Positions 14,962 through 24,955 are shown, numbered from the stretch's first letter. The stretch: 28,173 bases of DNA from Sphingobacteriia bacterium (GCA_004293505.1 RDYY01000009.1:1-28173); one strand, 5' to 3'. Made by a program: numbers and translations. Notes: a model not told the origin generated them from the letters alone.

Positions 14962-15594
14962 TTAGCGGAAATTATAGACCAATCCCAGGCCCATTCCAGC
15001 TGGCACCAGTTGCCATTCCCCCATTTTGTTCTCTAAGGCCTTGCCATTGCGGCGGTGCCGTTGGTATTGCACCAAGTCAAAGACCAATAAAAATGTTCCT
15101 TGCAGCAATAAACTGTTGCCAAAACCCTCGGTTTGAGGGTTGTTGAGCCGATTCCCTCTTTCTTTCAAGTAGAGGCCTGTGCTCAAATAAGCCAGGTCCA
15201 ATCCGGTATTCAGCAAGAGTAATTTTTCTACTTGGTGCTGGGCCTTGGTGTTTTGGGCCAGGGTCCATTCTTTTTGGGTGTCTTGGCGCAATCGGATCCA
15301 GCCATAGGTGGCAAGGCCCAAATTGACCACATTCCAATACGCATTCATTTGAAAAAAAGCCTTGTCTACGCCTTTGGCATTGGTGGCAGAAATACTGCCT
15401 TGTAAAATATTCACCCCTGACCAGGCGGTGAGGACGGCCAAATTGGTTTTGTGCACCAAGTGGCGGTCTTTGACAATAGAATCCGAAAAAGATTGAAAGG
15501 CAGCAGGTTTGGACAAAAGGCTGTCCTGTGCTACCAAATGTTGGCCCAAACAGAAAAGGACCAAAAGAATGCTGTTGCGCTGTATCATCTTCAT
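14962..15594 (-). CDS. Exported or membrane protein of unknown function
   Basis: The 210-residue protein starts with a probable signal peptide (MKMIQRNSILLVLFCLGQHLVAQ). The rest has three or four moderately hydrophobic stretches separated by polar segments, including NLAVLTAWSGVNILQGS, FQMNAYWNVVNLGLATYG and LLLNTGLDLAYLSTGLYL. The WSGVNI...QMNAYWNVVNLG pattern reminds me of a Bacteroidota-specific family of small membrane proteins (possibly DUF6992), but I cannot confirm it. The ATG at 15594 was chosen over an in-frame TTG two codons upstream. It is divergent from secA and lies 84 bases ahead of atpG. Function unknown. Confidence 0.7.
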   Translation of the reverse strand: MKMIQRNSILLVLFCLGQHLVAQDSLLSKPAAFQSFSDSIVKDRHLVHKTNLAVLTAWSGVNILQGSISATNAKGVDKAFFQMNAYWNVVNLGLATYGWIRLRQDTQKEWTLAQNTKAQHQVEKLLLLNTGLDLAYLSTGLYLKERGNRLNNPQTEGFGNSLLLQGTFLLVFDLVQYQRHRRNGKALENKMGEWQLVPAGMGLGLVYNFR

Positions 15595-15706
15595 TGTCAA
15601 AAGCTTAGCTTTGCCCGCTTAAAACCGCGTGCCAAATTGGCGCTTTTGTAAATGTCGCACGTGGTTTGCGTGTTAAAATTTTTTTAGAAACCTGTTTTTT
15701 AACGAT
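15595..15706. other. Intergenic region between the unknown gene and secA
   Basis: These 112 bases separate divergent genes. They contain a perfect 11-base inverted repeat GCCAAATTGGC (15631-15641) and AT-rich DNA just before secA. I find no -7 box with a correctly spaced -33 for either gene, and no SecM-like leader peptide is evident. The inverted repeat could be an operator but is short. Confidence 0.35.
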
Positions 15707-18700
15707 ATGTTGAATTTTATTTCCAAGTTATTTGGCGGCAGCAAGAGTGAGAAAGACGTGAAGCAGTTGATGCCCATGATCGAGCAAACCAAACAATTTT
15801 TTGCCGCATATGCCGACCTCAGCCACGATGCATTAAGGGCCAAAACAGCCGAATTCAGGGCCCGGATCCAAGCCCACCTGCAACCCATCGACCAAGAGAT
15901 TGCTGGCTTGAAAGCACAGGCGGAGGCCTTGCCCGAAAACGATATCCATGGCCGAGATGGCTTGTACAAAACCATGGATGATTTGCGCAAGACCCGCAAC
16001 AAACAAATTGAAGACATCCTGGCCGAGATCCAACCCGAAGCCTTTGCTGTCATCAAAGAAGCGGCGCGTCGTTTCAAGGAGAACGCAGAACTTTCTTCTA
16101 CTGCCACAGCTTTGGACCGCGAATTATCGGTGCGCAAACCCCACATCAGCATCCAAGGGGACCAAGCTGTTTTCAGCAGTACCTGGTTGGCAGCTGGTGG
16201 AACCGTTACCTGGAACATGGTGCACTATGACGTGCAATTGATTGGTGGTGCGGTCTTGCACCAAGGAAAGATTGCAGAAATGGCCACCGGTGAGGGAAAG
16301 ACCTTGGTGTCTACCTTGCCTGCTTACTTGAATGCATTAGCAGGAGAAGGGGTGCACATTGTTACGGTGAATGATTATTTGGCCCGCCGAGACAGCGAAT
16401 GGAATGGCCCATTGTTTGAATGGTTGGGTTTAACCGTGGATTGCATCGACAAGCACGAACCCAACAGCGAAGCCCGCCGCAAAGCTTATTTGGCCGACAT
16501 CACTTACGGTACCAACAACGAATTTGGTTTTGATTATCTGCGCGACAACATGGTGCACAGCCCTTCGGAAATGGTACAACGCAAACACCATTTTGCCATG
16601 GTGGATGAAGTGGATTCGGTGTTGATTGATGATGCCCGTACGCCCTTGATCATTTCTGGTCCCATTGGTCACCAAACGGGAGAGCAGCAATTTTTTGCCC
16701 TCAAACCCCGCATCGAAAAATTGGTGGAAGCCCAAAAAAGAGCCACCCAACAGTTTTTGTCTGAAGCCAAGAAAAAAATATCCGAAGGCAACGACGATCC
16801 CAAAGATGGGGGATTGGCCCTGTTCCGCGCCCACCGCGGTTTGCCCAAGAACTCGGCCCTGATCAAATACCTGAGCGAACCCGGCATGCGGGTGAAACTG
16901 CAAAAAGCAGAAAATTATTATTTGGCTGACCAACAAAGGGAAATGCCCAAGGCCGACGAAGGATTGTTTTTTTACATTGATGAAAAAAGCAATTCCGTTG
17001 AATTGACCGATCAAGGCATTCAGTTGATCACTGGTGCCGGTGAAGACCCCAGCTTTTTTGTACTGCCCGACATCAGCCTCAGTTTGGCCAAAGTGGACCA
17101 AGATGCACAATTGGGAGCAGAAGAAAAACTGCATGCCAAGGAAGCCATCATCAACGAGTACTCCGTCAAAGCCGATCGCATCCATACCGTACAACAATTG
17201 TTGAAAGCGTATACGCTTTTTGACAAAGACGTAGAATACGTGGTCTTGGATGGGGCCGTTAAAATTGTAGACGAACAAACGGGTCGTATCCTAGATGGTC
17301 GCCGCTATTCTGATGGTTTGCACCAAGCCATTGAAGCCAAGGAAAACGTGAAGATTGAAGCTGCTACCCAAACCTATGCCACGGTGACTTTGCAAAACTA
17401 TTTCCGCATGTACCACAAATTGGGTGGTATGACGGGAACGGCAGAAACTGAAGCAGCAGAGTTTTGGGACATCTACAAATTAGATGTGGTCAGCATTCCC
17501 ACAAACGTGACAGCCATTCGCAAAGACGAGCAAGATTTGATCTTTAAAACCAAGCGGGAGAAATTTGGTGCCGTCATAGATGAGATTGTCAAATTGCGCG
17601 AAGCCGGTCGGCCGGTGTTGGTGGGTACAACTTCGGTGGAAGTGAGTGAATTGCTCAGCCGCATGTTGCGCCAAAAACAAATTCCCCACAATGTCTTGAA
17701 CGCCAAGCAACACGCGCGAGAAGCCCAGATTGTGGCTGAAGCCGGTTTGGCTGGAGCCGTGACCATCGCCACCAACATGGCGGGTCGGGGTACCGACATT
17801 AAACTGGGGCCCAATGTAAAAGAAGCAGGTGGTTTGGCCATCTTGGGAACAGAAAGACACGAATCGCGCCGGGTAGACCGCCAGTTGCGCGGACGCGCAG
17901 GACGCCAAGGTGATCCAGGTTCTTCTTTGTTCTTTGTTTCTTTGGAAGACGATTTGATGCGCATGTTTGGCAGCGAAAGGATTGCCAAAGTCATGGACTT
18001 TGCAGGCTACAAAGAAGGCGAAGTGATCCAGCACAGCATGATCACCAAGTCCATTGAAAGGGCGCAGCGCAAAGTAGAAGAAAACAATTTTGGCATCCGC
18101 AAACGTTTGTTGGAGTACGACGACGTCATGAACAAACAGCGGACTGTTATCTATACCAAACGCAACCACGCTTTGTTTGGCGAAAGGTTGGCTTTGGATT
18201 TAGACAATGCTTTGTATGGTGTAGCCGAAGGTTTGGTGAATGCTTTTCGCGAGCAAAACGACCACGAAGGATTCAAGCTGGCGGTGATCGTGAACTTTGG
18301 CATGGAAACAGCCATTGGCGCAGAAGACTTGCAAAAGCAGTCTTTGAACCAATTGGCGGAAACGCTTTACCAAGAAGCGTCTGCTCACCTGGACAGAAAG
18401 AAACAAGACATGATGGAGCAAGCCCTTCCTGTCTTTACCAATATTCGCCAACAGCAAGGGGCGCACATTGAGAACATCATTGTTCCTTTTACCGATGGCC
18501 GCCGCCAAATTCAAGCTTTGGCACCCATGGAAAAAACCATTCAAACCAAGGGTGCGGAATTGGTCAATGCCTTGGAACGCACGGTGACCCTGGGTTTCAT
18601 AGACGATGCTTGGAAAGAACATTTGCGTGCCATGGACGACTTGAAGCAAAGTGTACAAACGGCTGCTTATGAGCAAAAAGACCCCTTGGTGATCTATAAA

Positions 18701-19027
18701 ATGGAAGCTTTTGAGCTGTTCAAAAAAATGGATGCCCAGGTCAACCGCGACATTGTACAGTTTCTTTCCCATGCGGGCATTCCTTTGGCCGAGGGTGAAG
18801 AATTGCAAGAAGGCCGCGCCGAAAAAACAGACATGAGCCGCATGAATGCCAGCAAAGATGCATTGGATGCGGCCGGTCAACCAGCAGGTCCCGGGGCCAA
18901 TGATTTTTACGATCCCACTCCCGTCAAGCAAGAACCCATTGTGGTAGGTCCCAAGACCGGCCGCAACGATCCTTGTCCTTGTGGCAGCGGAAAAAAATTC
19001 AAAGCCTGTCATGGCAAAGACGCTTAA
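15707..19027 (+). CDS. secA: Preprotein translocase ATPase SecA
   Basis: SecA pushes unfolded preproteins through SecYEG using ATP. This copy has 1106 residues against about 900 in E. coli. Walker A is GEGKT (195-199) and Walker B is VDEVD (299-303) followed by DDARTPLIISGP. Nucleotide-domain 2 has TNMAGRGTDIKLG and GRAGRQGDPGSSLFFVSLEDD. The zinc-binding tail is CPCGSGKKFKACHG (Cys1090, 1092, 1101, His1102). The extra length comes partly from a helical N-terminal insert (about residues 75-120) and a 60-70-residue insert after the ISGP motif (about 325-425), as is usual for Bacteroidota SecA. Its 3' end overlaps deoC by 17 bases. Confidence 0.98.
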   Translation: MLNFISKLFGGSKSEKDVKQLMPMIEQTKQFFAAYADLSHDALRAKTAEFRARIQAHLQPIDQEIAGLKAQAEALPENDIHGRDGLYKTMDDLRKTRNKQIEDILAEIQPEAFAVIKEAARRFKENAELSSTATALDRELSVRKPHISIQGDQAVFSSTWLAAGGTVTWNMVHYDVQLIGGAVLHQGKIAEMATGEGKTLVSTLPAYLNALAGEGVHIVTVNDYLARRDSEWNGPLFEWLGLTVDCIDKHEPNSEARRKAYLADITYGTNNEFGFDYLRDNMVHSPSEMVQRKHHFAMVDEVDSVLIDDARTPLIISGPIGHQTGEQQFFALKPRIEKLVEAQKRATQQFLSEAKKKISEGNDDPKDGGLALFRAHRGLPKNSALIKYLSEPGMRVKLQKAENYYLADQQREMPKADEGLFFYIDEKSNSVELTDQGIQLITGAGEDPSFFVLPDISLSLAKVDQDAQLGAEEKLHAKEAIINEYSVKADRIHTVQQLLKAYTLFDKDVEYVVLDGAVKIVDEQTGRILDGRRYSDGLHQAIEAKENVKIEAATQTYATVTLQNYFRMYHKLGGMTGTAETEAAEFWDIYKLDVVSIPTNVTAIRKDEQDLIFKTKREKFGAVIDEIVKLREAGRPVLVGTTSVEVSELLSRMLRQKQIPHNVLNAKQHAREAQIVAEAGLAGAVTIATNMAGRGTDIKLGPNVKEAGGLAILGTERHESRRVDRQLRGRAGRQGDPGSSLFFVSLEDDLMRMFGSERIAKVMDFAGYKEGEVIQHSMITKSIERAQRKVEENNFGIRKRLLEYDDVMNKQRTVIYTKRNHALFGERLALDLDNALYGVAEGLVNAFREQNDHEGFKLAVIVNFGMETAIGAEDLQKQSLNQLAETLYQEASAHLDRKKQDMMEQALPVFTNIRQQQGAHIENIIVPFTDGRRQIQALAPMEKTIQTKGAELVNALERTVTLGFIDDAWKEHLRAMDDLKQSVQTAAYEQKDPLVIYKMEAFELFKKMDAQVNRDIVQFLSHAGIPLAEGEELQEGRAEKTDMSRMNASKDALDAAGQPAGPGANDFYDPTPVKQEPIVVGPKTGRNDPCPCGSGKKFKACHGKDA

Positions 19028-19688
19028 TGCCTATATTGACCACACGGTTTTAAAACCCACCCTGCTCTTGTCAGAAGTGGAAACCTGTTGCCAAGAAGCC
19101 GTGGCAAATGGTTTTGCCGCTGTTTGTGTGCCGCCCCCTTTTGTGGCCAAGGCCAAACAATTCTTGGCCGGCAGTTCGGTTAAACTGGCCACCGTCATTG
19201 GTTTTCCTTTTGGTTATTCAGCGGTAGAAGCCAAAATTGCCGAATCGGTTTTGGCCATGGTGGATGGAGCCGATGAATTGGACATAGTAGCCAATATCTC
19301 TGCCATTAAAAACGGGGATTGGGTTTACTTGGCCAATGAAATCAACCACCTTTTGCCCGTGATCAAAGCCAAGGGCAAAACAGTTAAAATCATCATCGAA
19401 TCGGGTGTCTTGACCACCGATGAAATCATCAAATGCTGCGAACTGTATGGACCCGCTGGCATTGATTATTTAAAAACTTCTACGGGTTATGCAGCTGTAG
19501 GTGCCACCGTAGAAGCGGTTCAACTCTTTCGCTTGCACTTGCCTGCCACTGTGGGCATTAAAGCATCTGGGGGCATTCGGGACCAAGCCACAGCTTTGGC
19601 CATGGTAGAAGCCGGTGCCACCCGTTTGGGATGCAGCGCCAGCCTGGCCATTGTGCAAGGCCAATCAGGCCAAGGGGCTGGTTATTGA
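19011..19688 (+). CDS. deoC: Deoxyribose-phosphate aldolase
   Basis: The 225-residue TIM-barrel enzyme cleaves 2-deoxyribose 5-phosphate to glyceraldehyde 3-phosphate and acetaldehyde in deoxynucleoside breakdown. The Schiff-base lysine is Lys155 in YLKTSTGY and the second active-site lysine is Lys184 in GIKASGG; the conserved Asp lies in DELDIVANI. The start MAKTLNAYIDHTVLKPT at 19011 fits the family and overlaps the last 17 bases of secA in another frame. The frame is open ten codons further upstream, but this would deepen the overlap without adding conserved sequence. No other nucleoside-catabolism gene is near. Confidence 0.94.
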   Translation: MAKTLNAYIDHTVLKPTLLLSEVETCCQEAVANGFAAVCVPPPFVAKAKQFLAGSSVKLATVIGFPFGYSAVEAKIAESVLAMVDGADELDIVANISAIKNGDWVYLANEINHLLPVIKAKGKTVKIIIESGVLTTDEIIKCCELYGPAGIDYLKTSTGYAAVGATVEAVQLFRLHLPATVGIKASGGIRDQATALAMVEAGATRLGCSASLAIVQGQSGQGAGY

Positions 19689-19709
19689 TTCATCCCTTAC
19701 CTTCGCAAC

Positions 19710-20129
19710 ATGGATGTTTTGCTGCCGATACTTTTGGTTTCCAGCTGGGTGTCAGGTCCCTCTCAAGATACCATTGTGCTGCAACGCGACCCCCGATTGG
19801 ATGTCTTGGTGCAAAAACAAGCTTTGGCCAACAAGCGGTCGGCCATGATGACTTCCACGGGCCAATACAAGGGATACCGTTTGCAAACCATCAATTCGCC
19901 CAGCCGAACAGCTGCTGAACAAATGCGGTCTGCCATCATGAGCCGCTTTCCGGATCAAAAAACCTATTTGCAATTTCAGTCGCCCAATTTCAGGGTGAGG
20001 GTGGGCAATTTTTTGCGCAAAGAAGATGCTGAAAACTTTCGCAAGCAATTGGCCCGTTTTTTTCCTGAGAATGTTTATGTGGTAGAAGACACCATTGAAT
20101 ATTTGCCCAAGGACGAAGAGTTGCAATAA
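19710..20129 (+). CDS. SPOR-domain protein, probably exported
   Basis: The 139-residue protein has a hydrophobic N-terminus (MDVLLPILLVSSWVSG), a short linker, and a C-terminal SPOR-type domain (about residues 55-130), with GYRLQTINSPSR, FPDQKTYLQFQSPNFRVRVG and NVYVVEDTIEYLP. SPOR domains bind denuded peptidoglycan, often at the division site. The signal peptide is weak because it lacks a basic residue before the hydrophobic run. It starts 21 bases after deoC; a near-consensus -7 box TACCTTCG (19698-19705) ends four bases before the ATG. It ends nine bases before the amidohydrolase gene. Confidence 0.8.
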   Translation: MDVLLPILLVSSWVSGPSQDTIVLQRDPRLDVLVQKQALANKRSAMMTSTGQYKGYRLQTINSPSRTAAEQMRSAIMSRFPDQKTYLQFQSPNFRVRVGNFLRKEDAENFRKQLARFFPENVYVVEDTIEYLPKDEELQ

Positions 20130-20138
20130 AACCCATTC

Positions 20139-21317
20139 ATGTTAAAAGAGAAAATAGCCGCCCTGGCCCAATCATACGCCCCAGACCTGTTGCGCATCCG
20201 CGAACATTTGCACGCCCATCCCGAGTTGAGTTACGAGGAATTTGAGACCAGTGCATTTGTGCAAGCCGAACTCCAACGCTTGGGCATTCCTTTTGAGGTC
20301 AAAGCCACAACGGGTGTGGTGGCCAGCATCAGTGGCAAAAACCCTACAGCAAGGGTCATGGCATTGCGGGCCGACATGGATGCTTTGCCCATCCAAGAAG
20401 AAAACAAAGTGGCTTATGCTTCCCAAAACCCAGGCGTCATGCACGCTTGTGGACACGATGTTCACACCACCATTTTGTTGGGGGCTGCCCGGGTATTGAA
20501 AAGTTTGGAACAAGAATGGGAGGGTACCGTAAAATTAATTTTTCAACCAGGTGAAGAAAAAAACCCAGGCGGGGCCAGTTACCTCATCAAAGAAGGTGCT
20601 TTGGAAAACCCCCGTCCCCAGGGCATTGTGGGCTTGCACGTGCACCCAGGATTGGCGGTGGGACAACTCAGTTTTCGCAAAGGCAGGGTCATGGCCAGTG
20701 CCGATGAATTGTATTTTACCATTCGCAGCAAAGGTGGGCATGCAGCAGCACCTCATTTAACGGCAGACACCATTTTGGTGGCTTCCCAATTGGTGGTGGC
20801 CTTGCAACAAATTGTTTCCCGCAACCGCAATCCTTTGGAGCCATCGGTTTTGTCCATCTGTTCTTTTCAAGGGGGCAATACCACCAATGTGATTCCCTCA
20901 GAAGTTAAACTAAAAGGAACTTTTCGCGCCATGAACGAAGCCTGGCGTTTCAAAGCCCATGAATTGATTCGCCAACAAGCCCAAGGCTTGGTAGAGAGCA
21001 TGGGGGCCGAGTTGGACCTGCACATTGATGTGGGCTATCCCACTGTGGACAACGATCCTGCCTTCACAGACAAAGCTTGGCGTTTGGCCGAAGACTTCAT
21101 GGGAACAGACCATGTGGAAGAAACCGAACAACGCATGGGCGCCGAAGATTTTGGCTACTATACCCAAGTCATCCCAGGTTGTTTTTTCCGTTTGGGTGTG
21201 CGCAACGAAGCCAAGGGCATCGTGCACCAAGTGCATACCCCCCATTTTGACATTGACCCTGCTGCCATTGAAAAAGGGGTGGGCATGATGGCTTATTTGG
21301 GCGCCGTTTTGTCCTGA
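20139..21317 (+). CDS. M20-family metallo-amidohydrolase (M20D, hippurate/IAA-amino-acid hydrolase type)
   Basis: The 392-residue enzyme has the dinuclear-metal set of the M20D group: Cys104 and His106 in HACGHDVH, Glu139-Glu140 in FQPGEE, a histidine in GLHVHP, and a late histidine in [11 protein letters not shown]. The middle domain ([10 protein letters not shown]) is the dimerisation lid. Relatives remove acyl groups from N-acyl amino acids or cleave N-acetyl-diaminopimelate-type substrates; the true substrate cannot be read. The start [11 protein letters not shown] is nine bases after the SPOR gene, so the two are probably cotranscribed. No terminator follows. Confidence 0.93.
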   Translation: MLKEKIAALAQSYAPDLLRIREHLHAHPELSYEEFETSAFVQAELQRLGIPFEVKATTGVVASISGKNPTARVMALRADMDALPIQEENKVAYASQNPGVMHACGHDVHTTILLGAARVLKSLEQEWEGTVKLIFQPGEEKNPGGASYLIKEGALENPRPQGIVGLHVHPGLAVGQLSFRKGRVMASADELYFTIRSKGGHAAAPHLTADTILVASQLVVALQQIVSRNRNPLEPSVLSICSFQGGNTTNVIPSEVKLKGTFRAMNEAWRFKAHELIRQQAQGLVESMGAELDLHIDVGYPTVDNDPAFTDKAWRLAEDFMGTDHVEETEQRMGAEDFGYYTQVIPGCFFRLGVRNEAKGIVHQVHTPHFDIDPAAIEKGVGMMAYLGAVLS

Positions 21318-21350
21318 TCCCCCTTTACTCACCCTTTTTTGTATAAGTTG

Positions 21351-21358
21351 TACTTTTG
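21351..21358 (+). promoter_or_regulatory. -7 promoter box of maeB
   Basis: TACTTTTG matches TAnnTTTG exactly and ends five bases before the maeB ATG, so the mRNA should be leaderless or nearly so. No well-spaced TTTG is found upstream. It lies in a 46-base gap after the amidohydrolase gene. Confidence 0.55.
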
Positions 21359-21363
21359 CCGCC

Positions 21364-23703
21364 ATGTCTAAGCAAAAAAACCTCCGCCGAGAACAGGCCC
21401 TGGAATACCATGCCAGTGGTCGCCCCGGAAAAATAGAAGTTGTTCCTACCAAAGAAGCCAAGACCCAACGTGACCTTTCCCTGGCCTATAGTCCCGGCGT
21501 AGCCGAGCCCTGCATGGAAATCCATGCCCACCCCGAAGACGTGTACAAATACACGGCCAAGGGCAATTTGGTGGCCGTGATCACCAATGGCACGGCAGTA
21601 TTGGGTTTGGGCGATATAGGACCGGAGGCTTCCAAGCCTGTCATGGAAGGCAAGGGGGTTTTGTTCAAAATCTTTGCCGACATCGATGTCTTTGACATTG
21701 AGATCAATGAGAAAGACCCTGAAAAATTTGTACAGATTGTAAAAGCTTTGGAGCCCACATTTGGGGGCATCAATTTAGAAGACATCAAAGCCCCAGAGTG
21801 TTTTTACATCGAGCAACAATTGCGCGAGCAAATGCACATTCCGGTGATGCACGATGACCAACACGGCACGGCCATCATCAGTTCAGCGGCTTTGCTGAAT
21901 GCCTTGGAATTACAACGCAAAAAAATTGACCGCGTCAAATTTGTGATCAATGGGGCGGGTGCGGCTGCCATGGCTTGCATCCAACTGTATGTGGCCTTGG
22001 GTGCTAAATACGAAAACTTTATTGTCTTTGACAAAGACGGTGTGTTGCACACGGGCCGAACCGATTTGGGACCCATCCGGGAAAAATTTGCAGTGAAAAA
22101 AACGGATTGGACCTTGACCACCGCCATGAAAGATGCCGATGTTTTTCTGGGCCTGAGTGTGGGCAATGTGGTGACCCCCGAAATGGTCAAATCCATGGCC
22201 AAAAACCCCATTGTGTTTGCCATGGCCAATCCCACACCCGAGATTGATTATGAAGCGGCTGTGGCGGTGCGAAAAGACATCATCATGGCCACTGGTCGTA
22301 CCGATTTTCCCAACCAAGTGAACAATGTATTGGGCTTCCCTTATATATTTCGCGGGGCTTTGGATGTACGGGCTACCCAAATCAATGAAGCCATGAAACT
22401 GGCTGCTGTCAGGGCTTTGGCGGCTTTGGCCAAATCCGCCGTGCCCGATATTGTGAACATGGCGTATAACCAAAGCAATATGGGCTTTGGTCCCCAATAC
22501 ATCATTCCCAAGCCTTTGGATCCCCGCTTGTTGGCAACTGTAGCACCTGCTGTAGCCAAAGCCGCCATGGACAGTGGCGTGGCCCAAAAAAGCATCACGG
22601 ATTGGGAGGCCTATACCTTGGATTTGAACAAACGCTTGGGCTTGGACAACCAACTGATCCGCGTGATTGGCAGCAAGGCCCGCCGCGACCCCAAACGCTT
22701 GGTGTTTGCTGAAGCCGATAACCAAAAAATCCTCAAAGCCGCCAGCATCATTTACGATGAAGGCATTGCTTATCCGATTTTGTTGGGTGAGCCCGAAAAA
22801 ATTCGCCGCATAGCCGAGAAGAACAACATCGACTTGGACGACATTCCCATCATTGATCCCCGCAGCGATGAGATGGAAGAGAAAAGGGAATTTTATGGTG
22901 AACTGTTTTTCAACAAACGCAAGCGAAAAGGATTCAACCACTACGAAAGCATCAAGATCATGAAGGACCGCAACCATTTTGGTTGCATGATGGTAGAAAC
23001 CGGCGATGCCGATGCTTTGCTGTCTGGTTTGACCAAAAATTATGCTGAAGCTATTCGGCCTGCTTTGCACATCATTGGTACAGAAGAAGGGGTGAAAAAA
23101 ATTGCGGGCATGTATTTGCTCCTCACCAAAAAAGGCCCCTTGTTCTTGGCCGATACCACGGTGAACTTTAACCCCACGGCCGAAGAGTTGGCCGACATTG
23201 CTTTGATGGTGGCCAAAGAAGTAAAACATTTCAACATCACGCCCAGGATAGCCATGCTCAGTTACAGCAATTTTGGCAGCAGTGATTCTCCAGAAGCACG
23301 ATTGGTATCGGATGCCACTAAAATTTTGAAGCAACGCAACCCCTCGTTGGTGGTAGATGGTGAAATGCAAGGCAGCTTGGCATTCAACAAAGAAATCTTG
23401 CGCGACAATTATCCCTTTAGCGAATTGGTGAACGAAGACGTGAATGTGTTGATCTTCCCCAACCTGACTTCGGGCAATGTGGCCTATAACCTGTTGAAAG
23501 AAGTGGGCGGTGCCGATGCCATCGGACCCATCCTCCTGGGCCTGAAAAAACCGGTTCACGTCTTGCAATTGGGCAGCACGGTACGCAACATCATCAACAT
23601 GGCCTTGGTGGCCGTGGTAGATGCCCAGTTGAAATGCCGCGTAGACACAGCAGAACAAATCAGGCGCACACCTTGGTGGAAACGCAAACGCCAGAAATCC
23701 TGA
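21364..23703 (+). CDS. maeB: NADP-type malic enzyme fused to a phosphotransacetylase-like domain
   Basis: The 779-residue protein has a malic-enzyme half (residues 1 to about 420) that converts malate to pyruvate and CO2 with reduction of NAD(P). Its markers are [11 protein letters not shown] (catalytic Tyr), [11 protein letters not shown] (catalytic Lys), the metal-binding HDDQHGTA and the nucleotide-binding [10 protein letters not shown]. The second half (about 430-765) resembles phosphotransacetylase, as in E. coli MaeB, where this domain senses acetyl-CoA rather than catalysing. The start [16 protein letters not shown] is standard and sits behind a -7 box. It ends 21 bases before the MlaE-like gene. 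With mdh at 9707 it links malate to both oxaloacetate and pyruvate. Confidence 0.96.
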   Translation: MSKQKNLRREQALEYHASGRPGKIEVVPTKEAKTQRDLSLAYSPGVAEPCMEIHAHPEDVYKYTAKGNLVAVITNGTAVLGLGDIGPEASKPVMEGKGVLFKIFADIDVFDIEINEKDPEKFVQIVKALEPTFGGINLEDIKAPECFYIEQQLREQMHIPVMHDDQHGTAIISSAALLNALELQRKKIDRVKFVINGAGAAAMACIQLYVALGAKYENFIVFDKDGVLHTGRTDLGPIREKFAVKKTDWTLTTAMKDADVFLGLSVGNVVTPEMVKSMAKNPIVFAMANPTPEIDYEAAVAVRKDIIMATGRTDFPNQVNNVLGFPYIFRGALDVRATQINEAMKLAAVRALAALAKSAVPDIVNMAYNQSNMGFGPQYIIPKPLDPRLLATVAPAVAKAAMDSGVAQKSITDWEAYTLDLNKRLGLDNQLIRVIGSKARRDPKRLVFAEADNQKILKAASIIYDEGIAYPILLGEPEKIRRIAEKNNIDLDDIPIIDPRSDEMEEKREFYGELFFNKRKRKGFNHYESIKIMKDRNHFGCMMVETGDADALLSGLTKNYAEAIRPALHIIGTEEGVKKIAGMYLLLTKKGPLFLADTTVNFNPTAEELADIALMVAKEVKHFNITPRIAMLSYSNFGSSDSPEARLVSDATKILKQRNPSLVVDGEMQGSLAFNKEILRDNYPFSELVNEDVNVLIFPNLTSGNVAYNLLKEVGGADAIGPILLGLKKPVHVLQLGSTVRNIINMALVAVVDAQLKCRVDTAEQIRRTPWWKRKRQKS

Positions 23704-23724
23704 TCCAAAGCCTATCTTTAGACC

Positions 23725-24462
23725 ATGAACTTTTTTACCCACCTTGGTGCCTACCTCCTCATGCTAAAAGGGATGTTTTCCAAACCCGAAAATGGGCGCA
23801 TGTATTGGAAGGAGTTCACGCACCAGAGTGTGGAGATTGGCATGGGCGCTTTGCCCATTGTGGTCATCATTTCTTTGTTCCTGGGTGCGGTTACCACGGT
23901 GCAAACCGCTTACCAATTGGTGAGTCCCTTGGTACCCATGAGCACCATTGCCCAAATTGTGCGGGATTCCGTGATCTTGGAATTGTCACCCACCGTGGTC
24001 AGCATTGTGTTGGCAGGGGTGGTGGGGTCCAAGATTGCCAGCGAATTGGGCAACATGCGCGTGAGCGAACAAATTGATGCCTTGGAAATCATGGGCATCA
24101 ATACCCGTAACTATTTGCTCATGCCCAAAATCATTGGGGCTTTGATTGTGGTGCCTTGTTTGATCGTGATCTCTGCGGTATTGGCCATTTGGGGTGGTCG
24201 CATGGCGGGTGAATTAACGGGTATTTTGGCCACGGATATTTTTGACCAGGGCCTGCGCCAAAACCTGAACCTGTATAACATCAATTTTGCCTTGTACAAG
24301 GCGTATACTTTTGCTTTTATCATTTCCAGTATTCCAGCTTATTTTGGCTACCATGTAAAAGGTGGTGCACTGGAAATTGGCCGGGCCAGTACCCAAGCGG
24401 TGGTGGTCAGTTGTATTTTGATTTTGTTGGCCGATTATCTCTTGGCCGCCCTCCTCCTCTAA
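23725..24462 (+). CDS. mlaE: MlaE-like ABC transporter permease
   Basis: The 245-residue membrane protein has the MlaE/DUF140 signature SELGNMRVSEQIDALEIMG at residues 106-124, preceded by LELSPTVVSIVLAGVVGSKIA and followed by four more hydrophobic segments. MlaE permeases form the inner-membrane core of phospholipid transporters with an MlaF ATPase and MCE-domain MlaD. Neither gene is adjacent here: the next genes encode a hotdog protein and a nuclease, and the MlaF-like ATPase lies 12 kb away. It begins 21 bases after maeB; TATCTTTA (23713-23720), one base off the -7 consensus, ends four bases before the ATG. Confidence 0.9.
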   Translation: MNFFTHLGAYLLMLKGMFSKPENGRMYWKEFTHQSVEIGMGALPIVVIISLFLGAVTTVQTAYQLVSPLVPMSTIAQIVRDSVILELSPTVVSIVLAGVVGSKIASELGNMRVSEQIDALEIMGINTRNYLLMPKIIGALIVVPCLIVISAVLAIWGGRMAGELTGILATDIFDQGLRQNLNLYNINFALYKAYTFAFIISSIPAYFGYHVKGGALEIGRASTQAVVVSCILILLADYLLAALLL

Positions 24463-24471
24463 ATTTTTGCT

Positions 24472-24954
24472 ATGAACCCGGCTTATTCCGCTTTTGAAAA
24501 AACCATTACCAACCCCCTTAAGTTTGCGTTTTTCAAATTGGTGAAATTGCCGGCTGCTTTTGTGGCGGGATTAAAAATTGAAAGCCTTTCTACCGAAGTG
24601 GCGGTCATTCGCGTCAAGCACCGTTGGCTGAACCAAAACCCTTTCCAATCCATGTATTTTGCCGTGCAATCCATGGCAGCAGAAATGAGTACGGGTTTGT
24701 TTGCGGTGGGCCAGACCTACCAAAGAAAGCCCGCTGTGAGCATGTTGGTGGTATCGGTGCAAGGACAGTTTTTTAAAAAGGCCACGGGCTACATTCGCTT
24801 TACTTGCCAAGATGGAAAAGCCGTAGAAGAAGCCATCGAGAAAGCCATTGCCACAGGAGAAGGGGTTAGTTTGGTTTGCCACAGCGAGGGCACCAACGAA
24901 GCAGGGGAAAAAGTATCGGCCTTCCAGGTTACCTGGAGTTTTAAATCCAAATAA
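24472..24954 (+). CDS. DUF4442-family hotdog-fold protein
   Basis: The 160-residue soluble protein resembles DUF4442 members, relatives of the PaaI/4HBT acyl-CoA thioesterases: a short N-terminal helix, the strand pattern IESLSTEVAVIRVKHRWLNQNPFQSMYFAVQSMAAEMSTG, and a final EKVSAFQVTWSFK strand. The NPFQSMYFAVQSMAAE helix corresponds to the central hotdog helix. Thioesterase activity is possible but not shown by any residue I can identify. It starts nine bases after the MlaE stop and ends one base before the beta-CASP nuclease gene, so these three genes are probably one transcript. Confidence 0.75.
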   Translation: MNPAYSAFEKTITNPLKFAFFKLVKLPAAFVAGLKIESLSTEVAVIRVKHRWLNQNPFQSMYFAVQSMAAEMSTGLFAVGQTYQRKPAVSMLVVSVQGQFFKKATGYIRFTCQDGKAVEEAIEKAIATGEGVSLVCHSEGTNEAGEKVSAFQVTWSFKSK

Positions 24955-24955
24955 C

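Noticed and set aside
21910..23742. 610-codon open frame antisense to maeB
   Set aside because: It lies wholly opposite a clearly functional malic enzyme. Its translation is rich in His, Gln and Phe with no recognisable domain, as expected from reading the biased codons of maeB backwards.
24848..24955. 36-codon N-terminal extension of the beta-CASP nuclease
   Set aside because: It lies inside the DUF4442 gene in another frame. The family start MKISFHGAAQ is at 24956.
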